DNA from: Erythrobacter sp. YT30
GTDB lineage: Bacteria; Pseudomonadota; Alphaproteobacteria; Sphingomonadales; Sphingomonadaceae
Reading direction: 5' to 3'
Assembly (NCBI RefSeq): GCF_001542875.1
Contig: NZ_LMAF01000001.1
Location: 124,001-188,000, forward strand
Length of the DNA: 64,000 nt
In this document: positions 52,194-60,879 of the stretch, in pieces
How positions within the stretch are numbered: position 1 is the first letter of the stretch
Layout of the letters: the number at the start of each line of letters is the position of its first letter
Translations under genes and position numbers: made by a program
Notes under the pieces: model-generated
Told to the model about the DNA's origin: nothing
Databases searched by the model: none
What the model saw: the letters and a program-made list of their open reading frames with translations, nothing else

Positions 52194-53384
52194 ATGCAAA
52201 CCAAAGCAGGTGATCCGGGCGCTTTTGCCCAATTTGATCTCTCCCGTGTCGATAGCCCTGCTTTTGTCGTGGATGCGAGCAAGCTGCGCTCTAATTGCCA
52301 GATCTTGGCCGAAATACGCGATCGGGCCTCGGAGGATGGTGGGAGCGTCAAGGTTTTCGCCGCGCTCAAGGCGTTTTCGATGTGGTCGGTTGCGCCGCTT
52401 ATCGGTGAGTATCTGGATGGGGTATCGACCAGCGGCCTTTGGGAAGCGCAGCTCGCATCGGAGTTCTATGACGGCGAGATCGCGACTTACTCGGCAGCGT
52501 ACAAGCCAGAAGACCTCGAGGAAATCTGCCGTCTTTCCGAGCACGTCATTTTCAATTCGCCAGCGCAAATGGGAAGGGCGCGGCTGATCCTAGACGCAGC
52601 AGCCACTACCGGCGGCGATGTCTCGCCCGGTCTTCGCATCAATCCGATGATTGCGACGGGTGAAGTCCCAAAATACGATCCATCCGCGCCCGGATCGCGG
52701 CTTGGCTTCCCGCTCGATCAATTGACGGATGAGCATATGGAAGGGGTAGAGGGCATCCACTTCCACAATCTGTGCGAGCAGACATTCGAGCCGTTGCGCG
52801 CCACGTGGGACCGAGTGTTTGACGCGATTGAACCCTATTTCGGGCAATTGAAGTGGATCAATATGGGGGGCGGGCACCATATTACGCGCGCCGATTATGA
52901 ACGTGATGAGCTGGTTGAATTCCTGAAAGACGCGGCCGCCGATACGGGTGCAGAGATCATTCTTGAGCCCGGAGAGGCGATTGCTCTTGATGCTGGGATC
53001 CTCGTTGGCACCGTGCTCGATACGATGTTCAACGATGGCCCGATCGGGATCACCGATGTTTCAGCCACCTGCCACATGCCCGATGTTCTCGAGGCGCCTT
53101 ATCGTCCGGCCATGCTGGGGGAGCTTTCCGATGACAGCATTCCGATCCGCCTTGGTGGGCCGTCATGCCTTGCTGGCGATGTGATCGGCGAATACCGCCT
53201 GCCAGTGCCCGCTGAACCGGGTGCGCGCTTCGCTTTTCTGGATCAGGCGCATTATTCGATGGTGAAGACCACGACTTTCAACGGTGTGCCATTGCCAAGT
53301 ATCTGGCTGTGGGACAGCGAGACTGACGCGCTCGAATGCGTGAAACGGTTTGAGTATCGCGATTTCAGGGACCGGCTGAGCTAA
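52194..53384 (+). CDS. nspC: Carboxynorspermidine decarboxylase
   Basis: 396 residues, fold type III PLP decarboxylase related to diaminopimelate decarboxylase. The PLP Lys lies in FAALKAFSMWSV (about 59), and other conserved parts are EGIHFHNLCEQ, WINMGGGHHITR and the C-terminal CLAGDVIGEY with the active-site Cys. It removes CO2 from carboxyspermidine or carboxynorspermidine, completing the polyamine. Spacing of 72 bases after the dehydrogenase suggests one operon. A TGACA-type hairpin lies about 200 bases after its stop. Confidence 0.94.
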   Translation: MQTKAGDPGAFAQFDLSRVDSPAFVVDASKLRSNCQILAEIRDRASEDGGSVKVFAALKAFSMWSVAPLIGEYLDGVSTSGLWEAQLASEFYDGEIATYSAAYKPEDLEEICRLSEHVIFNSPAQMGRARLILDAAATTGGDVSPGLRINPMIATGEVPKYDPSAPGSRLGFPLDQLTDEHMEGVEGIHFHNLCEQTFEPLRATWDRVFDAIEPYFGQLKWINMGGGHHITRADYERDELVEFLKDAAADTGAEIILEPGEAIALDAGILVGTVLDTMFNDGPIGITDVSATCHMPDVLEAPYRPAMLGELSDDSIPIRLGGPSCLAGDVIGEYRLPVPAEPGARFAFLDQAHYSMVKTTTFNGVPLPSIWLWDSETDALECVKRFEYRDFRDRLS

Positions 53385-53583
53385 GCCGTTTTCCTAATCG
53401 CTAAGACTGTGCGATTTCGATGCCCGCTCTTTCGCATCGTTGAAGCCTGTTATGCGTTTTTCATTGCCTAGCTTGGTGCGCATGCAAGTAAATAGGCTTA
53501 TTTTACATCTCGTCCCCCGTGTCCGTCACCTTCGGAAACGATCTGTAAGGCATTGAAAAGAAGATTAGAATAGACTTAGAGTG

Positions 53584-53613
53584 AGGGTGACAGGGTGTAA
53601 CCTTTGTCACCCT
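53584..53613. terminator. Hairpin between nspC and the DUF3137 gene
   Basis: A 9-bp stem, AGGGTGACA (53584-53592) and TGTCACCCT (53605-53613). It lies 200 bases after nspC and just after the convergent DUF3137 stop, followed by GTTT on the plus strand. Termination in either direction is plausible. Confidence 0.6.
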
Positions 53614-53627
53614 GTTTGCGTCTCGCT

Positions 53628-54674
53628 TCAGACCCCTTTTCGCCCAAATCCGCCAACGCGCCGCGCCGTATCAAGTCCGTCTTGCGCGCCAAAGTCGCCC
53701 GGATCGCTTGGCCCCGCTTTTCCCATGGCCTGTCCCCGCTCGGTCTGGTTGATGGCGAGCGCTAATTTCGCAAGCGAGGCGAATTGTTCGGCAGCCTCTT
53801 GCGCCCGGGCATGATCGCCAGCGGAATCGAGCGAACCGCTCTCAAACAGATTGCCGCTTTCGACAGCGATGATGACTTTTCCTTCTTTGAAAGCGGCACG
53901 AACCGCATCGCCTTCAAACGCTGCCTCGATAGTCAGCAAGTGTTCGACAAAGCTCGGGTGTACAATCACGCGCGCTTCGACCTGATCGTCAGTGTATACG
54001 TCAAACACGTCCTCGAAAGAGGGGTGGACCTGATCGACTATGGAAAGCTCATGGCCTTTGAAGCGGACCTGGTCTTTGCGCCCGCCAAGGCCGAACCACG
54101 ATTTGTGTTTGCCAGCGCGCTGCAAGAGCGTGGTCGAATGAAAGGCGCGGCCAAACTCCATCTGGATAATGGCGCCTCTGAAAACGGTTACCCAGCGGCG
54201 GTTTTTTCCCGATCCGCGGCGTTCTTCCAGATGCGCTTCGTAAAGTTCAAAGCCATGCCCTTCGAGTTGGCCATGCCAGCGATCCTCGAAATCGTCACGA
54301 TCATAGCTCGGAACCAATTGATAAGTCTTGCAGATTTCAAATTCGCGACCCGGTTCAAGATCGTGTTCGTAAAATACGCCAAGGCTTTTCGCGATGGCTG
54401 AATTAATGCCGATCTTGATCGCCTTTTTCGCTTCGTTGATGGGCATATAGCCCCAAGCACTCACACCGCCGACAGCGACGACGCTGATGATGACCTTGAA
54501 GTCGCCAAAACCAACCGGTGCAAACCACATGAATGCAAGCAGGGGGAGAAGTATGCAGGCCCCCACTGTCCAGCGCCAATACGCTTTTTCCTTGGCCTCT
54601 TTGCGCATGGTGGATTGCTCATCGAGCCATTGCCCAAGTTCGCCCCCCATCAATCCTTGCACGTCTGCGCGCAT
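53628..54674 (-). CDS. DUF3137 membrane protein
   Basis: 348 residues from the ATG at 54674, chosen for the GGGGAAA upstream; a GTG at 54695 is an alternative. Two membrane helices (about 35-53 and 57-75) are followed by a soluble domain of about 250 residues with the DUF3137 features (FRGAIIQMEFGRAFHSTTLL, LSIVDQVHPSFEDVF, VHPSFVEHLLTIE). DUF3137 proteins are typically encoded next to LemA, as here, where the two are divergent. The function of the pair is unknown; an envelope role is likely. The C-terminal 40 residues are polar. Confidence 0.87.
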   Translation of the reverse strand: MRADVQGLMGGELGQWLDEQSTMRKEAKEKAYWRWTVGACILLPLLAFMWFAPVGFGDFKVIISVVAVGGVSAWGYMPINEAKKAIKIGINSAIAKSLGVFYEHDLEPGREFEICKTYQLVPSYDRDDFEDRWHGQLEGHGFELYEAHLEERRGSGKNRRWVTVFRGAIIQMEFGRAFHSTTLLQRAGKHKSWFGLGGRKDQVRFKGHELSIVDQVHPSFEDVFDVYTDDQVEARVIVHPSFVEHLLTIEAAFEGDAVRAAFKEGKVIIAVESGNLFESGSLDSAGDHARAQEAAEQFASLAKLALAINQTERGQAMGKAGPSDPGDFGAQDGLDTARRVGGFGRKGV

Positions 54675-54763
54675 TTTATCTGTTTCCCCAATCACCCCGA
54701 AACCTGAGGTTCCCTTAACTAATTCACGCTAATATACCTATGTCTACCAAAGGAGGGGTAAAT

Positions 54764-55321
54764 ATGTTCTGGACGTATGTGATTGTTGGCGGTGTTGTTG
54801 GGTTTTTGCTGGTGCTCGTCATCGGCATCTACAACAATCTCGTCGGACTGCGTCAGAATGTGCGTCAGGGCGTTGCAGATATCGATGCGCAACTGCGGCA
54901 GCGCCACGATTTGATCCCAAACCTTGTTGAGACCGTGAAAGGGTATGCGGGGCACGAGTCCGCAACACTCGAAGCGGTCATCCAGGCGCGTAATATTGCT
55001 GCGAAGGGCTCGCCGAGCTCATCAAGCGAGCAGGGTTTGCGGGTGGCGCTCGACAACCTACTGGCTTTGGGTGAGGCCTATCCAGACCTTAAAGCGAGTG
55101 CGAACTTTCAGGAATTGCAGCGCGAGCTGGCCAATGTAGAAGACAAACTGGCGGCTGCGAGGCGCGCTCTGAACGCTGCTGTTGCCCGTTTCAACACGGC
55201 GCGCGAAAACTTCCCGGCGGTGCTGATTGCAGGGGCGCTCGGTTTCCAGCAGGCTGACTTCAACCAGCTTGACGACAGCGAACGCGGCACAGTCGATCAG
55301 GCGCCCGCCATCGCGTTCTGA
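54764..55321 (+). CDS. lemA: LemA family protein
   Basis: 185 residues from the ATG at 54764, which sits six bases after a near-perfect ribosome site (AAAGGAGGGG, 54749-54758); an ATG at 54740 would place that site inside the gene. One N-terminal membrane helix (about 4-24) precedes the LemA helical domain (YNNLVGLRQNVRQGVADIDAQL, RHDLIPNLVETVKGYA, ARRALNAAVARFN). LemA proteins are membrane-anchored, exposed to the periplasm, of unsettled function. It is divergent from the DUF3137 gene. Confidence 0.93.
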   Translation: MFWTYVIVGGVVGFLLVLVIGIYNNLVGLRQNVRQGVADIDAQLRQRHDLIPNLVETVKGYAGHESATLEAVIQARNIAAKGSPSSSSEQGLRVALDNLLALGEAYPDLKASANFQELQRELANVEDKLAAARRALNAAVARFNTARENFPAVLIAGALGFQQADFNQLDDSERGTVDQAPAIAF

Positions 55322-55527
55322 TAACTATTTGCCTTATGGGTTGGAACCACAGGCCCGTTTGACGATTTTGTTTGCGAATGCGCGCGCGACGACTATATGC
55401 GCGCTTCCGCTGCCCCAAGGGACTTATGTCAGCGTCTGATTAAGACGTTACCGCAAGGCAGCCCAATTTGCTCTTGGGTCCAAGCTCAGGAGTGATCAGA
55501 AACTAAACCTTCTGGGGGTCCCTTGAG

Positions 55528-56733
55528 TTGCACACCTTTCCTGACGCCGCTTCTGTAGCCCGCGCTCTTTCGCCGGATGAACCGATCATTCTCAATCGCC
55601 CGCACGCGGCGAAACGCGCTGCTGCGTTCTTCAAAGAGAATTTTCCGGGCAAGACACTTTACGCGGTGAAAGCCAATCCGGCGCCCGATCTGATCGAATG
55701 CCTGTGGGATGCGGGGATCACGCATTACGACGTGGCTTCGATTGCCGAAGTGCGTCTGGTGCGCGGCCTGCTGCCGAATGCGCAATTGTGCTTCATGCAT
55801 CCGATCAAGACGCGCAAGACGATTGCAGAGGCGTATTTTGAGCATGGCGTCAGAACCTTCAGCCTCGACAGTCATGAAGAGCTGGCAAAGATCGTGGAAG
55901 CGTGCCGCGATCCTGAAACGGGCGAGGCTGCGACTGACTTACGCCTGTGTGTGCGATTGCGAGTGTCGTCAGAGTATTCTGAGTTGAGTTTAGCGGCCAA
56001 GTTCGGTTGCGATTTGACTGAGGCGCCGGCGCTCCTTCAAGCAGCTCGCCAGCATAGCGACTGGCTGGGTGTTTGCTTCCATGTCGGCAGCCAGGCGATG
56101 ACGCCTTTTGCGTTCGTCCAAGCGCTCGACCGCACCCGTGCTGCGATTGCCGAGGCAAGCGTCGTCATCGACATGATCGACGTGGGCGGAGGCTTCCCAA
56201 GCATCTATCCCGAGATGGAGCCGCCACCACTCGAGGATTACTTCGCCATGATCGCCAAGCACTTCGAAGCGCTCCCGATCGCTTATAACGCAGAACTGTG
56301 GTGCGAGCCGGGGAGGGCACTGTGTGCTGAATATTCGTCGATGATTGTCCAAGTGACCAAACGGCGCGGCGATGAACTCTACATCAACGACGGCGCATAT
56401 GGCGCGCTTTACGACGCAGCGCACGTGAACTGGCGTTTTCCGGTCCGGGCGCTGGAGGATGATCTGCGCGATGGCCTAGTGGATTTCGCATTCTATGGCC
56501 CGACCTGTGATGATGCGGACTACATGGCCGGGCCCTTCAGTCTGCCGGGCGATATCCAGGCCGGTGATTATATTGAAATCGGCATGTTAGGAGCATACGG
56601 CGCTGCCATGAAAACCGGCTTTAACGGCTTTGGCGATGCCGAGTGCGTTATCGTCACGGACGAACCTATGATGAGCCTTTTCACAGGCGACCGTCGCCGT
56701 GAAGCCTCAGACAATGTGGTAAGCCTGCGCTAA
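55528..56733 (+). CDS. Ornithine/lysine decarboxylase (type III fold)
   Basis: 401 residues, apparently starting at TTG 55528 with GGGGG ten bases upstream; no ATG is available before the conserved part. The PLP Lys is in TLYAVKANPAPDL (about 48), the Gly-rich loop in DVGGGFPSIYP (about 210), and the C-terminal GPTCDDADYMAG holds the active-site Cys. This is the alanine racemase-fold family of eukaryotic ODC and bacterial ODC/LDC. It yields putrescine (or cadaverine), the precursor of the polyamines made by the dehydrogenase and nspC upstream. Confidence 0.92.
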   Translation: MHTFPDAASVARALSPDEPIILNRPHAAKRAAAFFKENFPGKTLYAVKANPAPDLIECLWDAGITHYDVASIAEVRLVRGLLPNAQLCFMHPIKTRKTIAEAYFEHGVRTFSLDSHEELAKIVEACRDPETGEAATDLRLCVRLRVSSEYSELSLAAKFGCDLTEAPALLQAARQHSDWLGVCFHVGSQAMTPFAFVQALDRTRAAIAEASVVIDMIDVGGGFPSIYPEMEPPPLEDYFAMIAKHFEALPIAYNAELWCEPGRALCAEYSSMIVQVTKRRGDELYINDGAYGALYDAAHVNWRFPVRALEDDLRDGLVDFAFYGPTCDDADYMAGPFSLPGDIQAGDYIEIGMLGAYGAAMKTGFNGFGDAECVIVTDEPMMSLFTGDRRREASDNVVSLR

Positions 56734-56763
56734 GCGAGGGCGAGTGGTCCGGCTCGCTTTTAG
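56732..56763 (+). terminator. Intrinsic terminator of the decarboxylase gene
   Basis: Stem AAGCGAG (56732-56738) and CTCGCTT (56753-56759), followed by TTTA; it overlaps the stop codon of the decarboxylase. Confidence 0.75.
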
Positions 56764-56776
56764 CACATGGGTGATC

Positions 56777-56797
56777 AGCTAGCAGTTGCTGCTAGCT
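56777..56797. repeat. Perfect 9-bp inverted repeat with a 3-base loop
   Basis: AGCTAGCAG (56777-56785), TTG, CTGCTAGCT (56789-56797). It follows the decarboxylase terminator and could be a second hairpin or a protein-binding site. Confidence 0.7.
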
Positions 56798-56887
56798 AGC
56801 AGTGAGCGCAGCGCGACACATGTTTTCCGTCAAGTTTGACTTTCTGTTCCTCAGCGCGCAACAAGTGTTTACACAAATGTTTGTTTA

Positions 56888-56901
56888 GTTTCATATGAAA
56901 C
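56888..56901. promoter_or_regulatory. Perfect 14-bp palindrome upstream of a small gene
   Basis: GTTTCATATGAAAC is its own reverse complement. It lies 80 bases upstream of the ATG at 56981, in an AT-rich stretch, a position typical of an operator for a dimeric regulator. No regulator is identified. Confidence 0.5.
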
Positions 56902-56980
56902 CTGTATATCCGCGCCCGAACGCAAGCGAGGGTGTTCAGGAATGCATTGGGACATCAGACACTTTTTGGAGCCATCACTC

Positions 56981-57172
56981 ATGGCAAGAGGGATATTCAG
57001 AACAAAGAATAGCTGGGCGGACGATGATAGCGTCTGTGTACGCTATGGTGACGGGACCGAGATTGAAATTCCTCGCATCCAATATGTGGCCCTGATCAAC
57101 ACCCCCGCGTTTGATGCACTCCCGTGGCGCGACGAGTTATCGAATGCGCAACCAAAGAGTGTAGAAAGCTAA
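56981..57172 (+). CDS. Hypothetical small protein
   Basis: 63 residues from the ATG at 56981, with GGAG at a workable distance; an ATG at 56942 would add 13 residues. The composition looks coding: a short beta-rich segment (SVCVRYGDGTEIEIPRIQYVALI) followed by a Trp-containing PAFDALPWRDEL motif. I recognise no family. It is preceded by a perfect palindrome and is convergent with the nitroreductase gene, 33 bases between stops. Confidence 0.6.
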   Translation: MARGIFRTKNSWADDDSVCVRYGDGTEIEIPRIQYVALINTPAFDALPWRDELSNAQPKSVES

Positions 57173-57205
57173 CTGACGGGAGTTCGAGTTGGCCGCACAA
57201 GCGGG

Positions 57206-57898
57206 CTATTCAAACCCGACAAACCGAGCGGCTTCTTCAAGAGGCTTGCGATTTGAGTAGACGCGATTGGCAGGAAATTCTGGGTCGGGCCAGCCCATCG
57301 CAACAGCTTTCATGATCACTTGATCATCGGGGATGCCGGCATGTTTGCGCACAACCGGAGATTGCATTATCCCTTGCGAATTGATGACGCAGCCAAGCCC
57401 TTTTGACCAGGCAGCATTTACAAGCGCCGTTGTTGCTGCGCCGCAATCGAAAGCGGTATCGTCGCTCGTGCCCAATTCCCGATCATAGGTGACGATCACG
57501 CAGACCGGCGCATCGAACTGGCGGAAGCCGCGCAGCACCCAATCCTGCCTTGCATCCTTATCGTCGCGCGCGATGCCCATTTCTGCAAAGAGCTGTTTTG
57601 CAACTTCGATCTGGCGTTCACGGTGAACACCTGCAAAGGGCTCGCCTCGGCGAAATTCCCGGCTATCCGGCTCGCCCGCAAGTATGCGCTCGGTGTTGCC
57701 TTTGCGAATGCGATCAAGTGGCTCGCCAGTGATTACATGGAAATGCCATGGCTGCGTGTTCATGCTCGTTGGTGAACGCATGGCGAGGGCAAGAACTTCC
57801 TCTATGAGCTCGCGCGGAACTGGCTTGTCGAGATAGCCGCGGATGGATTTTCGGCCGCGGACCACTTCTGCAAAAGTCTGGTTTTCATTTCCGCCCAC
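57206..57898 (-). CDS. Nitroreductase family protein
   Basis: 230 residues from the GTG at 57898, which has the ribosome site GGGAGAAGG; a TTG at 57955 would add 19 residues without one. FMN-binding features of the nitroreductase superfamily: VRGRKSIRGYLDKPVP near the start, RSPTSMNTQPWHFHVITG, and the C-terminal MKAVAMGWPDPEFPANRVYSNRKPLEE. It is a flavoprotein that reduces nitro or quinone compounds with NAD(P)H; the natural substrate is unknown. Monocistronic. Confidence 0.9.
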   Translation of the reverse strand: MGGNENQTFAEVVRGRKSIRGYLDKPVPRELIEEVLALAMRSPTSMNTQPWHFHVITGEPLDRIRKGNTERILAGEPDSREFRRGEPFAGVHRERQIEVAKQLFAEMGIARDDKDARQDWVLRGFRQFDAPVCVIVTYDRELGTSDDTAFDCGAATTALVNAAWSKGLGCVINSQGIMQSPVVRKHAGIPDDQVIMKAVAMGWPDPEFPANRVYSNRKPLEEAARFVGFE

Positions 57899-58024
57899 GT
57901 GGCCTTCTCCCGAATCTGTTTGAACGAGAGGTAGCGCAGGCTTAGGCTCGCTCAAAGGACGCTAGGGTTGGGCCGGGTGCACCGTAGTTCAATCGAGGAT
58001 AGGTGCATCGAAATCAGGTTCCGA

Positions 58025-59245
58025 TCAGGCTGCCTTGGCCAATGCGAGATCAAGGCGGTCCCAAATCTCGACGAGAGCTTCAGCCAGTTCGTCCATCATC
58101 TCTTCGGTGTGATGCGGGCCGGGGGTAAAACGCAAACGCTCTGTGCCGCGCGGCACGGTTGGGAAATTGATGGGCTGCACATAAACGCCGTATTCTGCGA
58201 GGAGGATATCGCTGATCTTCTTCGCGCGTATCGGATCGCCGACCATTAGCGGCACGATATGCGTGGTCGAATCCATCACTGGAAGACCGTTCTCAGCAAA
58301 TTTCAGTTTAAGCATGGCTGCGGCCGCTTGCTGCTGACGGCGCTCAACACTGCTGGACTTCAAATGCTTCACCGAAGCGAGAACACCTGCGACTAGAACT
58401 GGCGAAAGGGAAGTCGTAAAGATGAAGCCGGGAGCATACGAGCGAATGCAGTCGATCACGCGCTTATCAGCGGCAATGTATCCGCCCATTACTCCGAAGG
58501 CTTTGCCCAAAGTGCCTTCGATTATGTCGATCCTGTGGGCTGCGTTATCGCGTTCCGAAATGCCGCCGCCATGCTCGCCATACATGCCCACCGCGTGAAC
58601 TTCGTCAATGTAGGTAAGGGCGTTGTGCTTTTCGGCGAGATCGCAAATCGCGTGGATCGGGGCGACGTCGCCGTCCATCGAATAGACGCTCTCAAATGCA
58701 ATCACCTTTGGCGTGTCTTGATCTTCGGCAGCGAGCAATTCTTCCAGATGCGCCATGTCATTGTGGCGGAAAATCCGTTTCTCACAGCCTGCGTTGCGGA
58801 TCCCTGCGATCATACTCGCGTGATTCAGTTCATCGGAAAAGATAATGCATCCGGGAAGCAGTTTCGCGAGCGTCGAAAGCGTCGCATCGTTGGACACATA
58901 TCCGCTTGTGAAGAGCAGCGCGCCTTCCTTCCCATGAAGCTCCGCAAGCTCCTGCTCCAGCTCAACATGCAGGTGCGTATTCCCGCCAATATTGCGGGTA
59001 CCGCCAGAGCCAGCACCGACATCGTGCAGCGCATCTTCCATGGCGGAGATGACGACTTCATGCTGACCCATGGCCAGATAATCGTTGGAGCACCAGACCG
59101 TGATTGGTTTCGGGCCATTGTGCCCGTGAAAACAGCGCGCATTGGGATAGGAGCCTTTGTTGCGCATGATGTCGATGAAAACGCGATAGCGTCCTTCTTC
59201 GTGCAGACGGTCTATCGCCTTATCAAAGATCAGATCGTAATTCAC
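58025..59245 (-). CDS. hemA: 5-aminolevulinate synthase
   Basis: 406 residues, the alpha-oxoamine synthase of the C4 haem pathway, joining glycine and succinyl-CoA. Substrate and cofactor sites: [55 protein letters not shown], and the PLP Lys in [14 protein letters not shown] (about 249). Length matches alphaproteobacterial HemA (about 400). A C4 HemA is a hallmark of Alphaproteobacteria and supports the taxonomic call. Monocistronic on the minus strand. Confidence 0.97.
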   Translation of the reverse strand: MNYDLIFDKAIDRLHEEGRYRVFIDIMRNKGSYPNARCFHGHNGPKPITVWCSNDYLAMGQHEVVISAMEDALHDVGAGSGGTRNIGGNTHLHVELEQELAELHGKEGALLFTSGYVSNDATLSTLAKLLPGCIIFSDELNHASMIAGIRNAGCEKRIFRHNDMAHLEELLAAEDQDTPKVIAFESVYSMDGDVAPIHAICDLAEKHNALTYIDEVHAVGMYGEHGGGISERDNAAHRIDIIEGTLGKAFGVMGGYIAADKRVIDCIRSYAPGFIFTTSLSPVLVAGVLASVKHLKSSSVERRQQQAAAAMLKLKFAENGLPVMDSTTHIVPLMVGDPIRAKKISDILLAEYGVYVQPINFPTVPRGTERLRFTPGPHHTEEMMDELAEALVEIWDRLDLALAKAA

Positions 59246-59377
59246 CGTTACCTCGTGCGCTCAGACCGGACGTGCCGAAGGCCTGAGACTATAACTCAAA
59301 GCTTCAAAGATGGTTTCGCGGTTACCTAGGTTAGAGTGATCGCTTTTTCCATAAGCATCTTTGCGAGCCGCTCGCAC

Positions 59378-60178
59378 TTAGAAAACTCGAACTTCGTCGA
59401 GACCATAGGGCGAGAATTGGCGCGACAATCGCTCCATTTGAGCAGGATTGTGCTTTCCCGTCACAACGGCAAAGTCTTTTTGCGAACGCTCAAAAGTCTG
59501 ATCCTCAGTGAGAAAGGCGATCCGGCGTGCGATACCTTTGGCGCCGTGGACATAATTCACATTTGGGCCGAAGATTTGCGCTAGTTCTGCTTCAAGGAGC
59601 GGGAAGTGGGTGCATGCAAGCACGATGGTGTCGATTTCGTTAGCATCGGGTGCGTCTAGCAGTCCGGATACCTCCTGCTTAACGTCATCGACTGAAATTG
59701 GTTCGCCAGCGGCCTTTGCTTCAGCGAGGTCGACAAGGCCGGGTGCGGGATGACGGATGAGACGCTTGTCGCTGGCGAAATCGGCTTCCAACCTATCAAC
59801 GTAAGGCTGTCTCACTGTGCCAGCAGTGCCAAGCAGGCCAATCACGCCCGTCTTTGTCATTGTCGCTGCAGGCTTGATCGCTGGGACGGTCCCTACGATC
59901 GGGATTTCCAGGACCTCGCGCACCATCCCGAGTGCAATCGTCGATGCTGTGTTGCAAGCAATGCAGGCAAGGCGCGGCTGGTATCGCTCGCTCATGCGAC
60001 CAAGTAGCCCAGCGACGCGGGCCGCAACCTCAGCTTCGGTCTTGGTTCCATAAGGTAAACCCGCCCTATCTGCTGCAAAGATGAGCGGGGCATCGGGGAG
60101 AGCGCGTTGGACCTCTTCAAGCACGGTTAAACCACCCACGCCGGTGTCGAGGATCAGAATGGGTGCATCGTTTTCCAA
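59378..60178 (-). CDS. murI: Glutamate racemase
   Basis: 266 residues. LDTGVGGLTVLEEVQ at the N-terminus holds the first catalytic region, ACNTASTIAL the first catalytic Cys (about 76), and LACTHFPLLEAEL the second (about 188). It makes D-glutamate for peptidoglycan. The usual first-site D-S-G is replaced by D-T-G, a known variant. It is divergent from plsY. Confidence 0.95.
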   Translation of the reverse strand: MENDAPILILDTGVGGLTVLEEVQRALPDAPLIFAADRAGLPYGTKTEAEVAARVAGLLGRMSERYQPRLACIACNTASTIALGMVREVLEIPIVGTVPAIKPAATMTKTGVIGLLGTAGTVRQPYVDRLEADFASDKRLIRHPAPGLVDLAEAKAAGEPISVDDVKQEVSGLLDAPDANEIDTIVLACTHFPLLEAELAQIFGPNVNYVHGAKGIARRIAFLTEDQTFERSQKDFAVVTGKHNPAQMERLSRQFSPYGLDEVRVF

Positions 60179-60297
60179 CTTTTAAGTCCCGCCTGCCTCG
60201 AAATCGTCCGAGGGCTATCCTTTTCTTTTTGCTGCGCGCCCTTAAAAGGAAAAGCGGCTCTTTCACAAGCTTGCGGGCCTTTGGGACAGGGAAACAC

Positions 60298-60879
60298 GTG
60301 GAACACATTTACGCGGCATTGTTTGGGTTCATCTGCGGCTCGATCCCTTTCGGCCTGCTCCTCACGAAAGCCGCTGGCCTCGGCGATGTGCGCGACATTG
60401 GATCGGGAAGTATCGGCGCGACCAACGTTCTGCGCACCGGGAATAAAGCGCTGGCCGCAAGCACAGTTCTGCTCGATGCAGGCAAGGGTGTGCTCCCAGT
60501 ATTGATCGCTCGCGCATTTGCACCGGGGACGGAGGGCGTTGCGGCTGTCGCTGCTGTCGCAGGGCATTGCTTTACGCCATGGCTCAAATTTCAAGGCGGT
60601 AAAGGATTTGCAACGGCAGCGGGCGTGCTGGGTGCGCTCAATTGGCCATTGATGCTGCTGTGCGCGGGCATCTGGGCAGCTATGATAGCGATGAGCAAAA
60701 TCTCTTCGGTTTCGTCAATGACGACGGTTATTGCAGCGCCAATTGCAGCAGCGGCATTCGGCCAACATGCCCTGATTGCGCCCCTCATCGCAATCGCAGG
60801 AATCGTGATTGTTCAACACCGCGCAAATATCGGAAGGCTTATGAGGGGCGAAGAGCCGAAAGTGGGTTCCAAATCATGA
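60298..60879 (+). CDS. plsY: Acyl-phosphate glycerol-3-phosphate acyltransferase
   Basis: 193 residues from the GTG at 60298, with the ribosome site CAGGGAA; an upstream frame to 60163 would run into the murI start. Five membrane helices with the PlsY motifs GSIPFGLLLTKAAG, the glycine-rich DIGSGSIGATNVLRTG, and KFQGGKGFATAAGVL. It transfers the acyl group from acyl-phosphate to glycerol-3-phosphate, the first step of phospholipid synthesis. Its stop overlaps the dprA start (ATGA). Confidence 0.96.
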   Translation: MEHIYAALFGFICGSIPFGLLLTKAAGLGDVRDIGSGSIGATNVLRTGNKALAASTVLLDAGKGVLPVLIARAFAPGTEGVAAVAAVAGHCFTPWLKFQGGKGFATAAGVLGALNWPLMLLCAGIWAAMIAMSKISSVSSMTTVIAAPIAAAAFGQHALIAPLIAIAGIVIVQHRANIGRLMRGEEPKVGSKS

